Source of the DNA: Devosia faecipullorum
Lineage (GTDB): Bacteria > Pseudomonadota > Alphaproteobacteria > Rhizobiales > Devosiaceae
Length of the DNA: 64,000 nucleotides
Direction: 5' to 3'
NCBI RefSeq assembly: GCF_015158295.1
Contig: NZ_JACDXV010000001.1
Span: forward strand, 434,001-498,000
Shown: piece after piece, positions 39,884 to 56,000 of the stretch
How the letters are laid out: each line of letters begins with the position of its first letter
Numbering within the stretch: the first letter of the stretch is position 1
The notes under the pieces: model-generated
What the model was told of the DNA's origin: nothing
What the model saw: the letters and a program-made list of their open reading frames with translations, nothing else
Databases searched by the model: none
Program-made: the position numbers and the translations under genes

Positions 39884-39911
39884 AAAAGAAAAGGGGCCCG
39901 AAGGCCCCTTT
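39884..39911 (-). terminator. Terminator after rpoC
   Basis: AAGGGGCC-TTCG-GGCCCCTT on the minus strand, followed by TTCTTTT, 25 bases after the rpoC stop. The stable TTCG tetraloop and T run make this a strong terminator and isolate rpoBC from the sugar operon. Confidence 0.93.
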
Positions 39912-39935
39912 CCCAGTCCGTTTCTCTAAAACGCC

Positions 39936-44120
<4,185 letters not shown>

Positions 44121-44199
44121 CTAATCTCTCCTCTATCCGTCTGGTCCCCGAATATGAACGGGTTCCAGACGGAAGGTGAATGGGGTGGGAAGTGCCGGA

Positions 44200-48342
<4,143 letters not shown>

Positions 48343-48765
48343 GAAAGCTCCTGTTTCTGTTTTGGCGCAGCTTCCAGACAAACGAGGAACCCCTCTCCGG
48401 AAACGCGCACCTATTGCTTTGTCTCGGAGGCAGATATCCAAAGAACCGACCATCAGCCGTCGGCGCTCGGGATATATGCCCGTCAGTCAAATTCAGCGGA
48501 CCTTCAGGACGTCGCTTTTCATCCCACTCCAGGCCCGGAAGCGGGATCACAGTCTCGTGATCAGCAGCTAAAACCCCGCATGCGGCACAGCCCGCAGCGA
48601 GGTCATCAGAGGCTTCAACGTGCCTGAGACATCCAAAATCGTCATATATTTCCGCAAATTGGCGCCTGAACCCATTCAATCGGCCCGGCGAATCGTTCCG
48701 TCAGAAACGGAAAAGCGAAATGGCACATAAAGCGCCATTTCGCAAATTTCAAGAGGGAACTGAAA
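48343..48765 (-). promoter_or_regulatory. rplL-rpoB spacer with attenuator
   Basis: This 423-base spacer has no supported gene. At its upstream end GCGAAATGGC and GCCATTTCGC (48715-48724 with 48734-48743) form a 10-bp hairpin, followed on the minus strand by TTTTCCGTTTC. In E. coli a partial terminator at the same place sets the ratio of L7/L12 to polymerase; the same role is inferred here. Elsewhere in the spacer I see no clear promoter. Confidence 0.6.
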
Positions 48766-49137
48766 TTACTTCAGTTCGACCTTTGCGCCGGCATCTTCCA
48801 GCTTCTTCTTGATGTCTTCGGCTTCAGCCTTGGACACGCCTTCCTTGACGGCCTTCGGTGCGCCTTCAACCAGAGCCTTGGCTTCGCCCAGGCCCAGGCC
48901 GGTGATGGCGCGGACTTCCTTGATGACGTTGATCTTGTTGTCGCCGAAGGCGGCCAGGATCACGTCAAATTCGGTCTTTTCTTCAACGGCAGCAGCCGGG
49001 GCAGCGCCAGCGGCAGCAACAGCAACCGGAGCAGCGGCGGAAACGCCCCACTTTTCTTCCAGCATCTTGGACAGTTCAGAAGCCTCGAGGACGGTCAGAG
49101 CCGAGAGGTCATCAACGAGCTTGGCGAGATCAGCCAT
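48766..49137 (-). CDS. rplL: 50S ribosomal protein L7/L12
   Basis: A 123-residue stalk protein: N-terminal dimerising helices ([21 protein letters not shown]), an Ala-rich hinge (about 36-52), and a C-terminal domain with [28 protein letters not shown] and [13 protein letters not shown]. It recruits elongation factors to the ribosome. It lies 57 bases after rplJ. Confidence 0.98.
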   Translation of the reverse strand: MADLAKLVDDLSALTVLEASELSKMLEEKWGVSAAAPVAVAAAGAAPAAAVEEKTEFDVILAAFGDNKINVIKEVRAITGLGLGEAKALVEGAPKAVKEGVSKAEAEDIKKKLEDAGAKVELK

Positions 49138-49194
49138 TTTATACTCTTTTCAGTTTGTGTTCAGGTTCGAATGTTGAGGTAGTCTGGAACGGCC

Positions 49195-49713
49195 TTACGC
49201 CGCTTCGCTCTTTTCGGCGTGAGCCTTTAGGACGCGAGCAATGCCCGCACCCGGCTGCACGAGAATGGAAGCGATGTTCGTTGCCGGCTGCTTGACCAGG
49301 CCAGCGAGCTTTGCCCGCAGCTGATCGAGAGACGGCAGCGTCGCCAGTGCCTTGACGCCATCGGCGTCGAGTGCGGTTGCACCCATGGCGCCACCGAGAA
49401 TGACGAACTTCTGGTTCTTCTCGGCGAAAGCCGCTGCGATTTTCGGCGCAGCGATGGGATCTTCCGCATAGGCGATGACGGTCGGGCCAGTAAACAGGCC
49501 CGAAATGTCAGCGACATCGGTTTCCTTAAGAGCAAGCTTGGCAAGGCGGTTCTTGGCGACCTTGACCTTGCCGCCAGCCTTCTTGACCTGCACGCGCAGG
49601 TCAGTGAACGCAGCGACGGTCAGGCCGGTATTGTGCGCAACCACGATCGATCCAGCACCCGCGAGGGCTTCCTGGAGCGAGGCAATGACTGCACTCTTTT
49701 CCGCTCTTTCCAC
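49195..49713 (-). CDS. rplJ: 50S ribosomal protein L10, GTG start
   Basis: A 172-residue stalk-base protein that carries L7/L12 dimers. The GTG at 49711-49713 (reading VERAEKSAVIASL) is chosen because the family starts MERAEK and GGAG lies six bases upstream. Another in-frame GTG four codons earlier is possible but has a weaker site (GGGA, eight bases). The start region is a hairpin (see the leader entry). In other bacteria the L10-L7/L12 complex represses its own mRNA here. Confidence 0.95.
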   Translation of the reverse strand: MERAEKSAVIASLQEALAGAGSIVVAHNTGLTVAAFTDLRVQVKKAGGKVKVAKNRLAKLALKETDVADISGLFTGPTVIAYAEDPIAAPKIAAAFAEKNQKFVILGGAMGATALDADGVKALATLPSLDQLRAKLAGLVKQPATNIASILVQPGAGIARVLKAHAEKSEAA

Positions 49714-50113
49714 ACTAGTCTCCACTAGTCTGGTCCCATTGGCCGAAGCACGCCGGGACCATTGCCAATTGCTGCCCCCTGCCCTTTTCGGGACCGGGGA
49801 ACAACGGTTAGTGCCTGCCAACCGAGCGCCCCGAAGGGCAACTGGCCTAGGTTCGAACCGAACGAAATTCGGTCTTCACCCCGTCTATTGCTGGCCCTGA
49901 TCGTTTCAGATTTACTGGCTTTTTCGCCAACCGGCAGTCTCGGACAGGTCTTTCGCCAGCAGTTCGAAGCTATTCGCTAACAGACTGCTAACGTCTCGCG
50001 GCCGAAGCCGCGAATTGCTGGAGCGCGGCATCGTCCCTGACGGAACCGCGCTCCAAATTCATCACCAGAAGGGCCCTGTTCGAAAAGTGAAACCCACTTT
50101 TCAGGCCGACTTC
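49714..50113 (-). promoter_or_regulatory. rplJ leader (L10-leader type) with Shine-Dalgarno hairpin
   Basis: A 400-base spacer without a gene. Next to rplJ, ACTAGT-GGAG-ACTAGT (49714-49729) can fold into a 6-bp hairpin that displays the Shine-Dalgarno sequence in its loop. Upstream of it TGGTCCC/GGGACCA (49731-49737 with 49755-49761) forms a 7-bp stem. Further up are GC-rich arms such as GCCAGTTGCCC...GGTTGGC. This fits an L10 leader. Near rplA, GAAAAGTG/CACTTTTC (50082-50102) may be an end structure of the rplKA transcript. Confidence 0.65.
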
Positions 50114-50806
50114 TTAGAGAGCCGTCGACGGCTCGACATGGACGCCCGGGCCCATGGTGGACGACACGGCGACCTTCTTGACATAGGTGCCCTTGGCGCC
50201 AGCCGGCTTGGACTTGACCACGGCGTCGGTGAACGCCTTGATGTTCTGCAGCAGGGCTTCTTCCGAGAAGGAAACCTTGCCAATGCCGGCATGGATGATA
50301 CCGGCCTTCTCGACGCGGTATTCCACGGCGCCGCCCTTGGCAGCACCGACAGCACCCTTGACGTCCATGGTCACGGTACCGACCTTGGGGTTCGGCATCA
50401 GGTTGCGCGGGCCGAGGATCTTGCCGAGACGGCCGACCAGCGGCATCATGTCCGGCGTGGCAATGCAGCGATCGAAATCGAGCTTGCCGCCCTGAATGGT
50501 TTCCAGGAGGTCTTCGGCGCCGACGATGTCGGCACCAGCGGCCTTGGCCTCATCAGCCTTGGCGCCACGGGCGAACACGGCAACGCGAACGGTCTTGCCA
50601 GTGCCGTTGGGCAGCGACACGACGCCACGGACCATCTGGTCAGCGTGACGCGGGTCAACGCCCAGATTCATGGCGATCTCGACCGATTCATCGAACTTGG
50701 CCGAAGCCTTCGACTTCACCATCTTGATGGCTTCATCGAGGCTGTAAAGCTTGTTGCGGTCGATGCCTTCACGGGCAACGGCGACCTTCTTTGCGATCTT
50801 TGCCAT
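50114..50806 (-). CDS. rplA: 50S ribosomal protein L1
   Basis: A 230-residue protein of the L1 stalk, which moves deacylated tRNA to the E site. [24 protein letters not shown] (in two parts) and [16 protein letters not shown] are typical. In E. coli L1 represses translation from the rplK start; a small hairpin in the nusG-rplK spacer might be the equivalent target. It is five bases after rplK. Confidence 0.98.
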   Translation of the reverse strand: MAKIAKKVAVAREGIDRNKLYSLDEAIKMVKSKASAKFDESVEIAMNLGVDPRHADQMVRGVVSLPNGTGKTVRVAVFARGAKADEAKAAGADIVGAEDLLETIQGGKLDFDRCIATPDMMPLVGRLGKILGPRNLMPNPKVGTVTMDVKGAVGAAKGGAVEYRVEKAGIIHAGIGKVSFSEEALLQNIKAFTDAVVKSKPAGAKGTYVKKVAVSSTMGPGVHVEPSTAL

Positions 50807-50811
50807 TTCTA

Positions 50812-51240
50812 TCAGCCCTCGACCTGGATGCCCATGGAGCGCGCGGAACCGGCGATCATGGTCATTGCGGTTTCAACGTCGTCGGCGTTGAGATCCTTCA
50901 TCTTCTTTTCGGCGATATCGCGCAGCTGAGCCTGCGTGATGGTGCCGGCGCTATCCTTGCCCGGCAGCTTGGAGCCGGACTTGAGGTTAAGCACCTTCTT
51001 GATGAAATAGGTCACCGGCGGCTGCTTCATCTCGAAGGTGAAGCTCTTGTCGGCATAGGCGGTGATCACGGTCGGAATGGGCGAACCCTTTTCCAGTTCC
51101 TGCGTAGCGGCGTTGAACGCCTTGCAGAATTCCATGATGTTGAGGCCGCGCTGACCGAGAGCGGGACCGATCGGGGGCGACGGCGTGGCAGAGCCGGCCG
51201 GCACCTGGAGCTTGATATAGCCCGTAATCTTCTTAGCCAT
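50812..51240 (-). CDS. rplK: 50S ribosomal protein L11
   Basis: A 142-residue protein with the proline-rich [23 protein letters not shown] region that binds the GTPase-associated centre of 23S rRNA and activates RelA on stalled ribosomes. The C-terminal RNA-binding domain includes GSARSMGI. A 115-base spacer precedes it after nusG. Confidence 0.98.
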   Translation of the reverse strand: MAKKITGYIKLQVPAGSATPSPPIGPALGQRGLNIMEFCKAFNAATQELEKGSPIPTVITAYADKSFTFEMKQPPVTYFIKKVLNLKSGSKLPGKDSAGTITQAQLRDIAEKKMKDLNADDVETAMTMIAGSARSMGIQVEG

Positions 51241-51331
51241 TCTTCATCCTGTTCAATGCCCAGATCGGGCGGTTGATGGCCGTGGTGCGGTTTCCTGACG
51301 CCGGCTGAGCGCCATCCCCTTCCACGGGTTT

Positions 51332-51349
51332 CGCGGGATTTTCCCCGCG
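51332..51349 (-). promoter_or_regulatory. Hairpin in the nusG-rplK spacer
   Basis: CGCGGG-ATTTTC-CCCGCG forms a 6-bp stem seven bases after the nusG stop, with no T run after it on the minus strand. Candidate processing or L1-binding element. Confidence 0.35.
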
Positions 51350-51355
51350 TGACGG

Positions 51356-51886
51356 TCAGACCTTTTCGACCTGACCATATTCGAGCTCCACCGGAGTGGG
51401 GCGACCGAAAATCGAGACCTCGACCTTGAGGCGGGAGCGCTCCTCGTCCACCTCTTCGACGACGCCGTTGAAGCTGGCGAAAGGACCGTCCGACACGCGG
51501 ACATTCTCGCCGACCTCGAAACTGATCGTGGGCTTGGGATGATCCACGCCTTCCTGCACCTGTTGCAGGATCGACATGGCCTCATTCTCCGAAATCGGCA
51601 TCGGCCTGTTGTCCGAACCGAGGAAGCCAGTGACCTTGGGCGTGTTCTTGATCAGATGGAACGCCTCATCGGTCATCTCCATCTTCACCAGCACATAGCC
51701 CGGAAAAAACTTGCGCTCGGCATCGACCTTGCGGCCACGACGAATCTCCACGACCTTTTCGGTCGGCACGATCACGTCTTCAAACAGGTGATCGAGTTTC
51801 TTCTGCGCGACCTTCTGGCGAATGTCCTCCGCCACCTTGCGCTCGAAATTCGAATAAGCCTGAACGATATACCAGCGCTTGGCCAT
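51356..51886 (-). CDS. nusG: Transcription termination/antitermination factor NusG
   Basis: A 176-residue factor: NGN domain (KRWYIVQAYSNFERKVAEDI, FFPGYVLVKMEMTDEAFHLIKNTPKV in parts) and C-terminal KOW domain (VGENVRVSDGPFASFNGVVEEV). It binds the RpoC clamp helices and links polymerase to Rho or to S10 (NusE), both encoded or acting with genes in this window. It follows secE by 39 bases. Confidence 0.98.
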   Translation of the reverse strand: MAKRWYIVQAYSNFERKVAEDIRQKVAQKKLDHLFEDVIVPTEKVVEIRRGRKVDAERKFFPGYVLVKMEMTDEAFHLIKNTPKVTGFLGSDNRPMPISENEAMSILQQVQEGVDHPKPTISFEVGENVRVSDGPFASFNGVVEEVDEERSRLKVEVSIFGRPTPVELEYGQVEKV

Positions 51887-51925
51887 AAAGGGTGCCGCTC
51901 CCAGTAACCTAATAAAATGAACCGC

Positions 51926-52120
51926 TTAGCGGATCGACAACATCAAGGACACGAGCCAGGAAATGACCTGATCCGCCAGAAGGAAGAACATGCTGGCCAG
52001 GATCACCAAAACGACGACCATGATCGAGGAGATCAGGACTTCATTGCGGCTCGGCCAGGTCACCTTGCTGACTTCCGAGCGAACCTGCTGGAGAAACTGG
52101 ATCGGATTCGGACGGGCCAT
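51926..52120 (-). CDS. secE: Sec translocon subunit SecE
   Basis: A 64-residue single-helix form: the amphipathic QFLQQVRSEVSKVTWPSRNEV segment followed by one membrane helix (about 30-55). It clamps SecY. E. coli SecE has two extra helices; the short form is usual in alphaproteobacteria. It is the first gene of the secE-nusG-rplKA unit. Confidence 0.97.
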   Translation of the reverse strand: MARPNPIQFLQQVRSEVSKVTWPSRNEVLISSIMVVVLVILASMFFLLADQVISWLVSLMLSIR

Positions 52121-52193
52121 AGGCTAACCAACTCTTCGTGTCTTGGTGCAAAACCAAACGCCGCGCAGGAATCCCGCACGGCTAGAGACCGGC

Positions 52194-52222
52194 TATCTAG
52201 AAGTTTTGCCCGCACATTGCAA
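52194..52222 (-). promoter_or_regulatory. Probable promoter of secE-nusG
   Basis: TTGCAA (52217-52222) and TAGATA (52194-52199) with 17-base spacing, about 75 bases before secE on the minus strand. Confidence 0.5.
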
Positions 52223-52378
52223 CAGGCAAGCCCAAGAGAATCGCCAATGCCGCCACCCGCCGAAAACGCCACGCTGTAAAGCATAAGTGCAAAAGCCGAC
52301 GAATTCCACTTGCGCAGGGCACCGCCTTGGATTTGGATTGATCCCTGCCCGACAGAGGCAGAGCTCAAGGAGGGAGCG

Positions 52379-52645
52379 ATGTCGTTCGACGTGATTGGTT
52401 GCCAACTTCTGCATTTCGGCCCGCACAAGGCGATTCCCAACCGCATCACCGGCGCCGTCCGCGTGCGTATCCGCGAAACCTTCCTTTGCAACCGGACGGA
52501 ATATTCGCTCGACCTCAAGGTAAAAGCCGATTGCGGCTCCGTGCCCCATGAACAGGTGCGCACCGCCCTGCTCTCCCACGCGGCGCATCAGCTCAACAAG
52601 CTCAAGGCCCGCCACACCGACAAATTGCCCGCCGCCGCTGAATAG
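52379..52645 (+). CDS. Small conserved-looking hypothetical protein
   Basis: An 88-residue protein that I do not recognise: MSFDVIGCQLLHFGPHKAIPNRITGAVRVRIRE, then a strand-rich RTEYSLDLKVKADCGSVPHEQ and a helical C terminus (LLSHAAHQLNKLKARH). Two cysteines at about 8 and 41-55. AGGAGGGA precedes the ATG, so it is probably translated. It is divergent from secE and lies between it and tRNA-Trp. No membrane or signal segment. Confidence 0.7.
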   Translation: MSFDVIGCQLLHFGPHKAIPNRITGAVRVRIRETFLCNRTEYSLDLKVKADCGSVPHEQVRTALLSHAAHQLNKLKARHTDKLPAAAE

Positions 52646-52674
52646 CGCGTATGGCCTTGAAGGCCGCGCCACAC

Positions 52675-52703
52675 CCCGACCTCATGCCGCGGCGCATGTC
52701 GGG
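52675..52703 (+). repeat. Imperfect inverted repeat after the small hypothetical gene
   Basis: CCCGAC and GTCGGG enclose ATGC...GCAT with a three-base bulge. No T run follows. It may be a REP-like palindrome or a 3'-end stem. Confidence 0.4.
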
Positions 52704-52785
52704 CTTCGCCGCATGTGATCCTATCCATCAAAAGCGCACAACGCCGTCCCGGCGACAAAACCCACAGACGAGCGCGCAGACCCAC

Positions 52786-52814
52786 TTGCATCGCCGCGCC
52801 TTTGCCATTAGACA
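52786..52814 (+). promoter_or_regulatory. Probable promoter of tRNA-Trp
   Basis: TTGCAT (52786-52791) and TAGACA (52809-52814), 17-base spacing, ending 13 bases before the tRNA. Confidence 0.5.
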
Positions 52815-52827
52815 CGGCCTCGCCTGA

Positions 52828-52903
52828 AGGGGTTTAGCTCAGTTGGTAGAGCATCGGTCTCCAAAACCGAGGGTCGTGGGTTCGAGTCCCCCAGCCCCTG
52901 CCA
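52828..52903 (+). tRNA. tRNA-Trp (anticodon CCA)
   Basis: A 76-base tRNA with encoded CCA. Acceptor AGGGGTT/AGCCCCT (one G-T pair), D arm TAGCTCAGTTGGTAGAGC, anticodon loop CTCCAAA and T arm GTGGGTTCGAGTCCCCC. In most relatives it reads in the same direction as secE; here it is on the opposite strand. Confidence 0.98.
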
Positions 52904-53210
52904 GGCCCGGATTTTCTCGACATTACCGGTTTTGTGGACGCAACAGCGCGTAGTTGCGCTGCCTTGTGTTGAGTATCGCGACGATTGCGTTCACACACCC
53001 GAACTGTCGGGCCCCAGTATGCACGATTGACGCGGCCCTCAGCGCCATGCCCGGACAACTCAGATGGCTGTTTGGCAAACATTCACGTTAGCTGAGGAGA
53101 AGCGGCCATCGTTGAGCGATTTGTGGATTCCGGCTTCATGGAGTGAGGCCCAAGCCGTACCCAGCACCCCGGCGCAATGGCACGTCATCCATACCGTCTC
53201 CCCAATGCAA
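52904..53210. other. Gap without a recognisable gene
   Basis: About 300 bases between tRNA-Trp and the terminator of the next gene. Short open frames exist on both strands but have no ribosome site and no familiar sequence. One copy of a 17-base direct repeat lies at 53071-53087 and contains the palindrome TGTTTG-G-CAAACA (53069-53081). Confidence 0.6.
53071..53087 (+). repeat. Direct repeat copy 1
   Basis: TTTGGCAAACATTCACG; a second copy differing in one base lies at 53988-54004, flanking the exported-protein gene. Confidence 0.6.
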
Positions 53211-53236
53211 AAGCCCCTCTGGTTAGAGAGGGGCTT
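53211..53236 (-). terminator. Terminator of the exported-protein gene
   Basis: AAGCCCCTCT and AGAGGGGCTT form a 10-bp stem with a six-base loop, ending in TTTTG on the minus strand, 46 bases after the stop codon. Confidence 0.8.
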
Positions 53237-53281
53237 GTTCAAGTGTGAGGCGCTACAAAATTGCAGCGAGCAAATCAAAAA

Positions 53282-53773
53282 TTACTCGACTACAAATGAG
53301 CCTTCTGCCCTAAATTCCGGCTCTTGCACCCCTGAAGTCCCAGCGGCCAGGCCCTGTGCTATTGGATTCCGTCCGACCGTGAACTGATACGTGCCGGGCC
53401 TGATTGGCACGAAGCCGAATGAAACTTTGCCTGGCTCGTCAAACTCAAATGCCCTGAAAACGAGGCTTTGCAAATGCACCTCAATGCCATCATTCACGGT
53501 CAAAACGCGGAGATGAGAGTTTGCAAGAAGGTCTGGTGCCTCAAAGCGCCAATCGGTCTCACCATCGCTCAACACGTTTAAGCGGTAATATTCCCCCGTG
53601 ATCAACTTGACTTCGGTGGTTGATAACTCCGGCGTACCGGCCTCGGTCTCGTGGATCATTATTTCCAAGTCCACCGGCGGGAATTGGGCCAAGTTTCCTC
53701 CAACTTGTCCATATGCAACATTGGCTCCCGACATCATCGCCGCAAGCGTCAAAACCGAAACAAATTTTTTCAT
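53282..53773 (-). CDS. Exported protein of unknown function, cupredoxin-like appearance
   Basis: A 163-residue protein with a Sec signal (MKKFVSVLTLAAMMSGANVAYG). The mature part is strand-rich: VKLITGEYYRLNVLSDGETDWRFEAPDLL is followed by VHLQSLVFRAFEFDEPGKVSFGFVPIRPGTYQFTVG. The end resembles the last strands of a cupredoxin fold, but the Cys and Met copper ligands are not in place, so copper binding is doubtful. AGGAGGA lies seven bases before the ATG at 53773. It has its own terminator and is bracketed by direct repeats. Confidence 0.75.
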   Translation of the reverse strand: MKKFVSVLTLAAMMSGANVAYGQVGGNLAQFPPVDLEIMIHETEAGTPELSTTEVKLITGEYYRLNVLSDGETDWRFEAPDLLANSHLRVLTVNDGIEVHLQSLVFRAFEFDEPGKVSFGFVPIRPGTYQFTVGRNPIAQGLAAGTSGVQEPEFRAEGSFVVE

Positions 53774-53987
53774 GAAAAGTCCTCCTGCAAGCGAAAGCAG
53801 GGCCATTTCACGGGATGAAGTCAACATCGACGCATCTAGGTATTTGGTTGCACTTGCCAACTAAAGGTCACGCGACAGGATCCCGCAGCCGCCTTGCCCT
53901 GGCCCGCAAACCAGGCGGCTTGATGAGACACCTCATTTGCTGATCAAGCAGCGCCGGATCGTGCGAAGCCATTCCGACCGGTGACTT

Positions 53988-54004
53988 TTTGGTAAACATT
54001 CACG
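53988..54004 (+). repeat. Direct repeat copy 2
   Basis: TTTGGTAAACATTCACG, 16 of 17 identical with 53071-53087, 917 bases apart in the same orientation. Confidence 0.6.
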
Positions 54005-54065
54005 CGAAAATGTGGGGCATACCGCCCAATCGGAACCGCCGCCATGCGGGCGCGTTGGTCCAAGT

Positions 54066-54602
54066 ATGACAACTTTCCTGACGATTGGACATTCGAGCCG
54101 ATCCATTGGCGAACTGGTCGGGATGCTGCGGGACGCCAAGGTATCCATGCTGATCGATGTTCGGGCCATTCCGCATTCCCGGACCAACCCTGCGTTCAAC
54201 ATTGAGAACCTGCCGCATGATCTCACCAAGGTGCAGATCAGCTACCAGCATTGGCCGGCGCTCGGCGGCCGGCGGGGCAGACAACCAATTGACGAGAAAA
54301 TCAACGCAAACTGGCGAGTTCAGAGCTTCCACAACTATGCCGACTATGCACTAGGCGATGCGTTCGCCGCGGCGCTCTTCCGGTTGGTTGATCTGGGCCA
54401 CAACCAACGACTGGCACTCATGTGCTCCGAAGCGGTTTGGTGGAGATGTCATCGCAGGATCATCGCCGACTATTTGCTGATGGGTGGGCATGCTGTCGAT
54501 CATCTCATGGCGCCTGGGCGTATTGAGCGGGCGATGTTAACCCCTGCTGCGATGAAAACCTCGGATAGGAAATTGGTCTACCCTCTCGAGACCTCTCCGT
54601 AG
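54066..54602 (+). CDS. DUF488 family protein
   Basis: A 178-residue protein of the DUF488 family. Start LTIGHSSRSIGELVGML, then LIDVRAIPHSRTNPAFN, YQHWPALGGRRGRQ and the cysteine-containing LALMCSEAVWWRCHRRIIADYL with two Cys and His. The pattern of conserved Arg, Cys and His suggests an enzyme or nucleic-acid-linked protein, but no function is established. ATG 54066 is chosen to start at the family N terminus. Monocistronic; no neighbour hints at a role. Confidence 0.88.
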   Translation: MTTFLTIGHSSRSIGELVGMLRDAKVSMLIDVRAIPHSRTNPAFNIENLPHDLTKVQISYQHWPALGGRRGRQPIDEKINANWRVQSFHNYADYALGDAFAAALFRLVDLGHNQRLALMCSEAVWWRCHRRIIADYLLMGGHAVDHLMAPGRIERAMLTPAAMKTSDRKLVYPLETSP

Positions 54603-54825
54603 CGAAGCTGTGCATTTTGCGTTGCCAGATGCCGCTAGGCGCCTCGAAGCAGGTCGGCGCCACTTGACCGCCGTCACCTTGATATGAATTGAGGCGGAGC
54701 CCGCTATCCCGCTTCGAGAGCCTCAAGGACCAGCATAGGCTTTCGCAACCTGGCGCATAACGATTTCGAACAGGCTCCCTCTCGCCCTGCCATGCGAGGC
54801 TTTACCCGCAAACCCGTTGGCCCCC

Positions 54826-55149
54826 TCAATCGGTCACACGCAAGACCTGGCTGACGCAGGTATCCAACGTGGCACGCATATCGGTTCCGTCCGCCAGTGT
54901 CACAACTGCCAGCATGGGGCCACACTGGGCCGCCAATTGCACGGACACGGCCTGTCCCGGCGCCAGGTCGTCATAGGAGCCACCCAGATTGTCCTCCACG
55001 GGATCTCCATCCGCATCAATCGGATAGACGCTGAGTGACGTCACCACCCGATTGGATTCGTTCATAAGGCGCAGGCTGACCTCGCCCTGGGCCGATGCCG
55101 GTACAGCGGCCAAGGCGATCGTGAAAGCGGCCAAACGCAGCAGGTGCAT
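54826..55149 (-). CDS. Small exported protein of unknown function
   Basis: A 107-residue protein: Sec signal MHLLRLAAFTIALAAVPASAQG, then about 85 mature residues with a strand pattern (EVSLRLMNESNRVVTSLSVYP, acidic DADGDPVEDNLGG, GQAVSVQL) and two cysteines (AAQCGPM, LDTCVSQ) that could form a disulfide. GAGGAT is eight bases before the ATG at 55149. I recognise no family. Confidence 0.65.
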   Translation of the reverse strand: MHLLRLAAFTIALAAVPASAQGEVSLRLMNESNRVVTSLSVYPIDADGDPVEDNLGGSYDDLAPGQAVSVQLAAQCGPMLAVVTLADGTDMRATLDTCVSQVLRVTD

Positions 55150-55447
55150 TGCAAAATCCTCATGATCACTTGTCATTTGTGATGCCGATCTTGTCGCTGC
55201 GCAAGACCGCCGACGCTTCTCAAGAAGTGCGACTGGGAAGGCGCTGTCTTCGAAGCCGAAGCGTCCACAGACGGCCTTGGCCCGGCCGAAGCAGGGTCGG
55301 GCACACTTCAAAAAGCGTCATTGGTCAATGTTCGAGATGGCTATCTGACGAATGAAAGGCGGGGCGCCGTATTGCGGTCCAGCAGCCGCACTTGAAGCGG
55401 ACGATTTGATCAAATCGTCAGACAGCTTCTATGACGGAAATGATTTT

Positions 55448-55521
55448 TGGAGCGGGTAGCGGGAATCGAACCCGCGTATTCAGCTTGGAAGGCTGCTGCT
55501 CTACCATTGAGCTATACCCGC
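55448..55521 (-). tRNA. tRNA-Gly (anticodon TCC)
   Basis: A 74-base tRNA with encoded CCA. Acceptor GCGGGTA/TACCCGC, T73 discriminator base, D arm TAGCTCAATGGTAGAGC, anticodon loop CTTCCAA. It reads GGA and GGG codons. Confidence 0.98.
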
Positions 55522-55644
55522 CTGGAGGCGATGCCATGGCCTCGCTTAGCAAGATCGGCCACGATATTGCAAGTGCGAGCTGGCTATGCGCACCACAAAA
55601 AGCGCAGCCTGGGCAATTTCTTGCGGGAGAGACGCTTAGGGGAG

Positions 55645-55673
55645 TTGACACCTTTGCCCCGGCCCACCATAAA
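55645..55673 (+). promoter_or_regulatory. Promoter of tRNA-Tyr
   Basis: Consensus TTGACA (55645-55650) and CATAAA (55668-55673) with 17-base spacing, about 47 bases before the tRNA. Confidence 0.6.
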
Positions 55674-55720
55674 CCGCCCCGACGAATGCGAGAGCTGTTC
55701 GTCTCCTGCCCGGAAAATGT

Positions 55721-55805
55721 GGAGGGGTGGGAGAGTGGTTAAATCCATCAGACTGTAAATCTGACGCCTCAGGCTACACTGGTTCGAATCCAGTCCCCTC
55801 CACCA
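55721..55805 (+). tRNA. tRNA-Tyr (anticodon GTA)
   Basis: An 85-base class II tRNA with encoded CCA. Acceptor GGAGGGG/CCCCTCC, anticodon loop CTGTAAA and a long variable arm. It forms a loose cluster with tRNA-Gly, tRNA-Trp and rlmB. Confidence 0.98.
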
Positions 55806-55883
55806 CCCCGCCCAAAAGGGCCCCGAAATTTCAAATACTTACAGAGCGGATTTTGCCAGGCTTTTGACTGGCAATTTGTCGTT

Positions 55884-55902
55884 CGCGGCATGAATTGCCG
55901 CG
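55884..55902. repeat. Unexplained 7-bp hairpin
   Basis: CGCGGCA-TGAAT-TGCCGCG, between tRNA-Tyr and the pseudogene. No T run on either side. Confidence 0.4.
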
Positions 55903-56000
55903 GCCATGCCACCACGCACAAGGATCCGGCGGACCGGTGGTTTTCTCGGAGGGTGCGATCTCGGGACGCGTAGCCAATGCCTTGTGGCGGTGACGGCTAT

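Noticed and set aside
53060-53278. Short open frames on both strands between tRNA-Trp and the exported-protein gene
   Set aside because: They overlap each other and the terminator, lack ribosome sites and show no familiar sequence.
54603-54825. Small minus-strand frames between the DUF488 gene and the small exported protein
   Set aside because: They have no ribosome site or conserved pattern. I see nothing supported in this 223-base gap.
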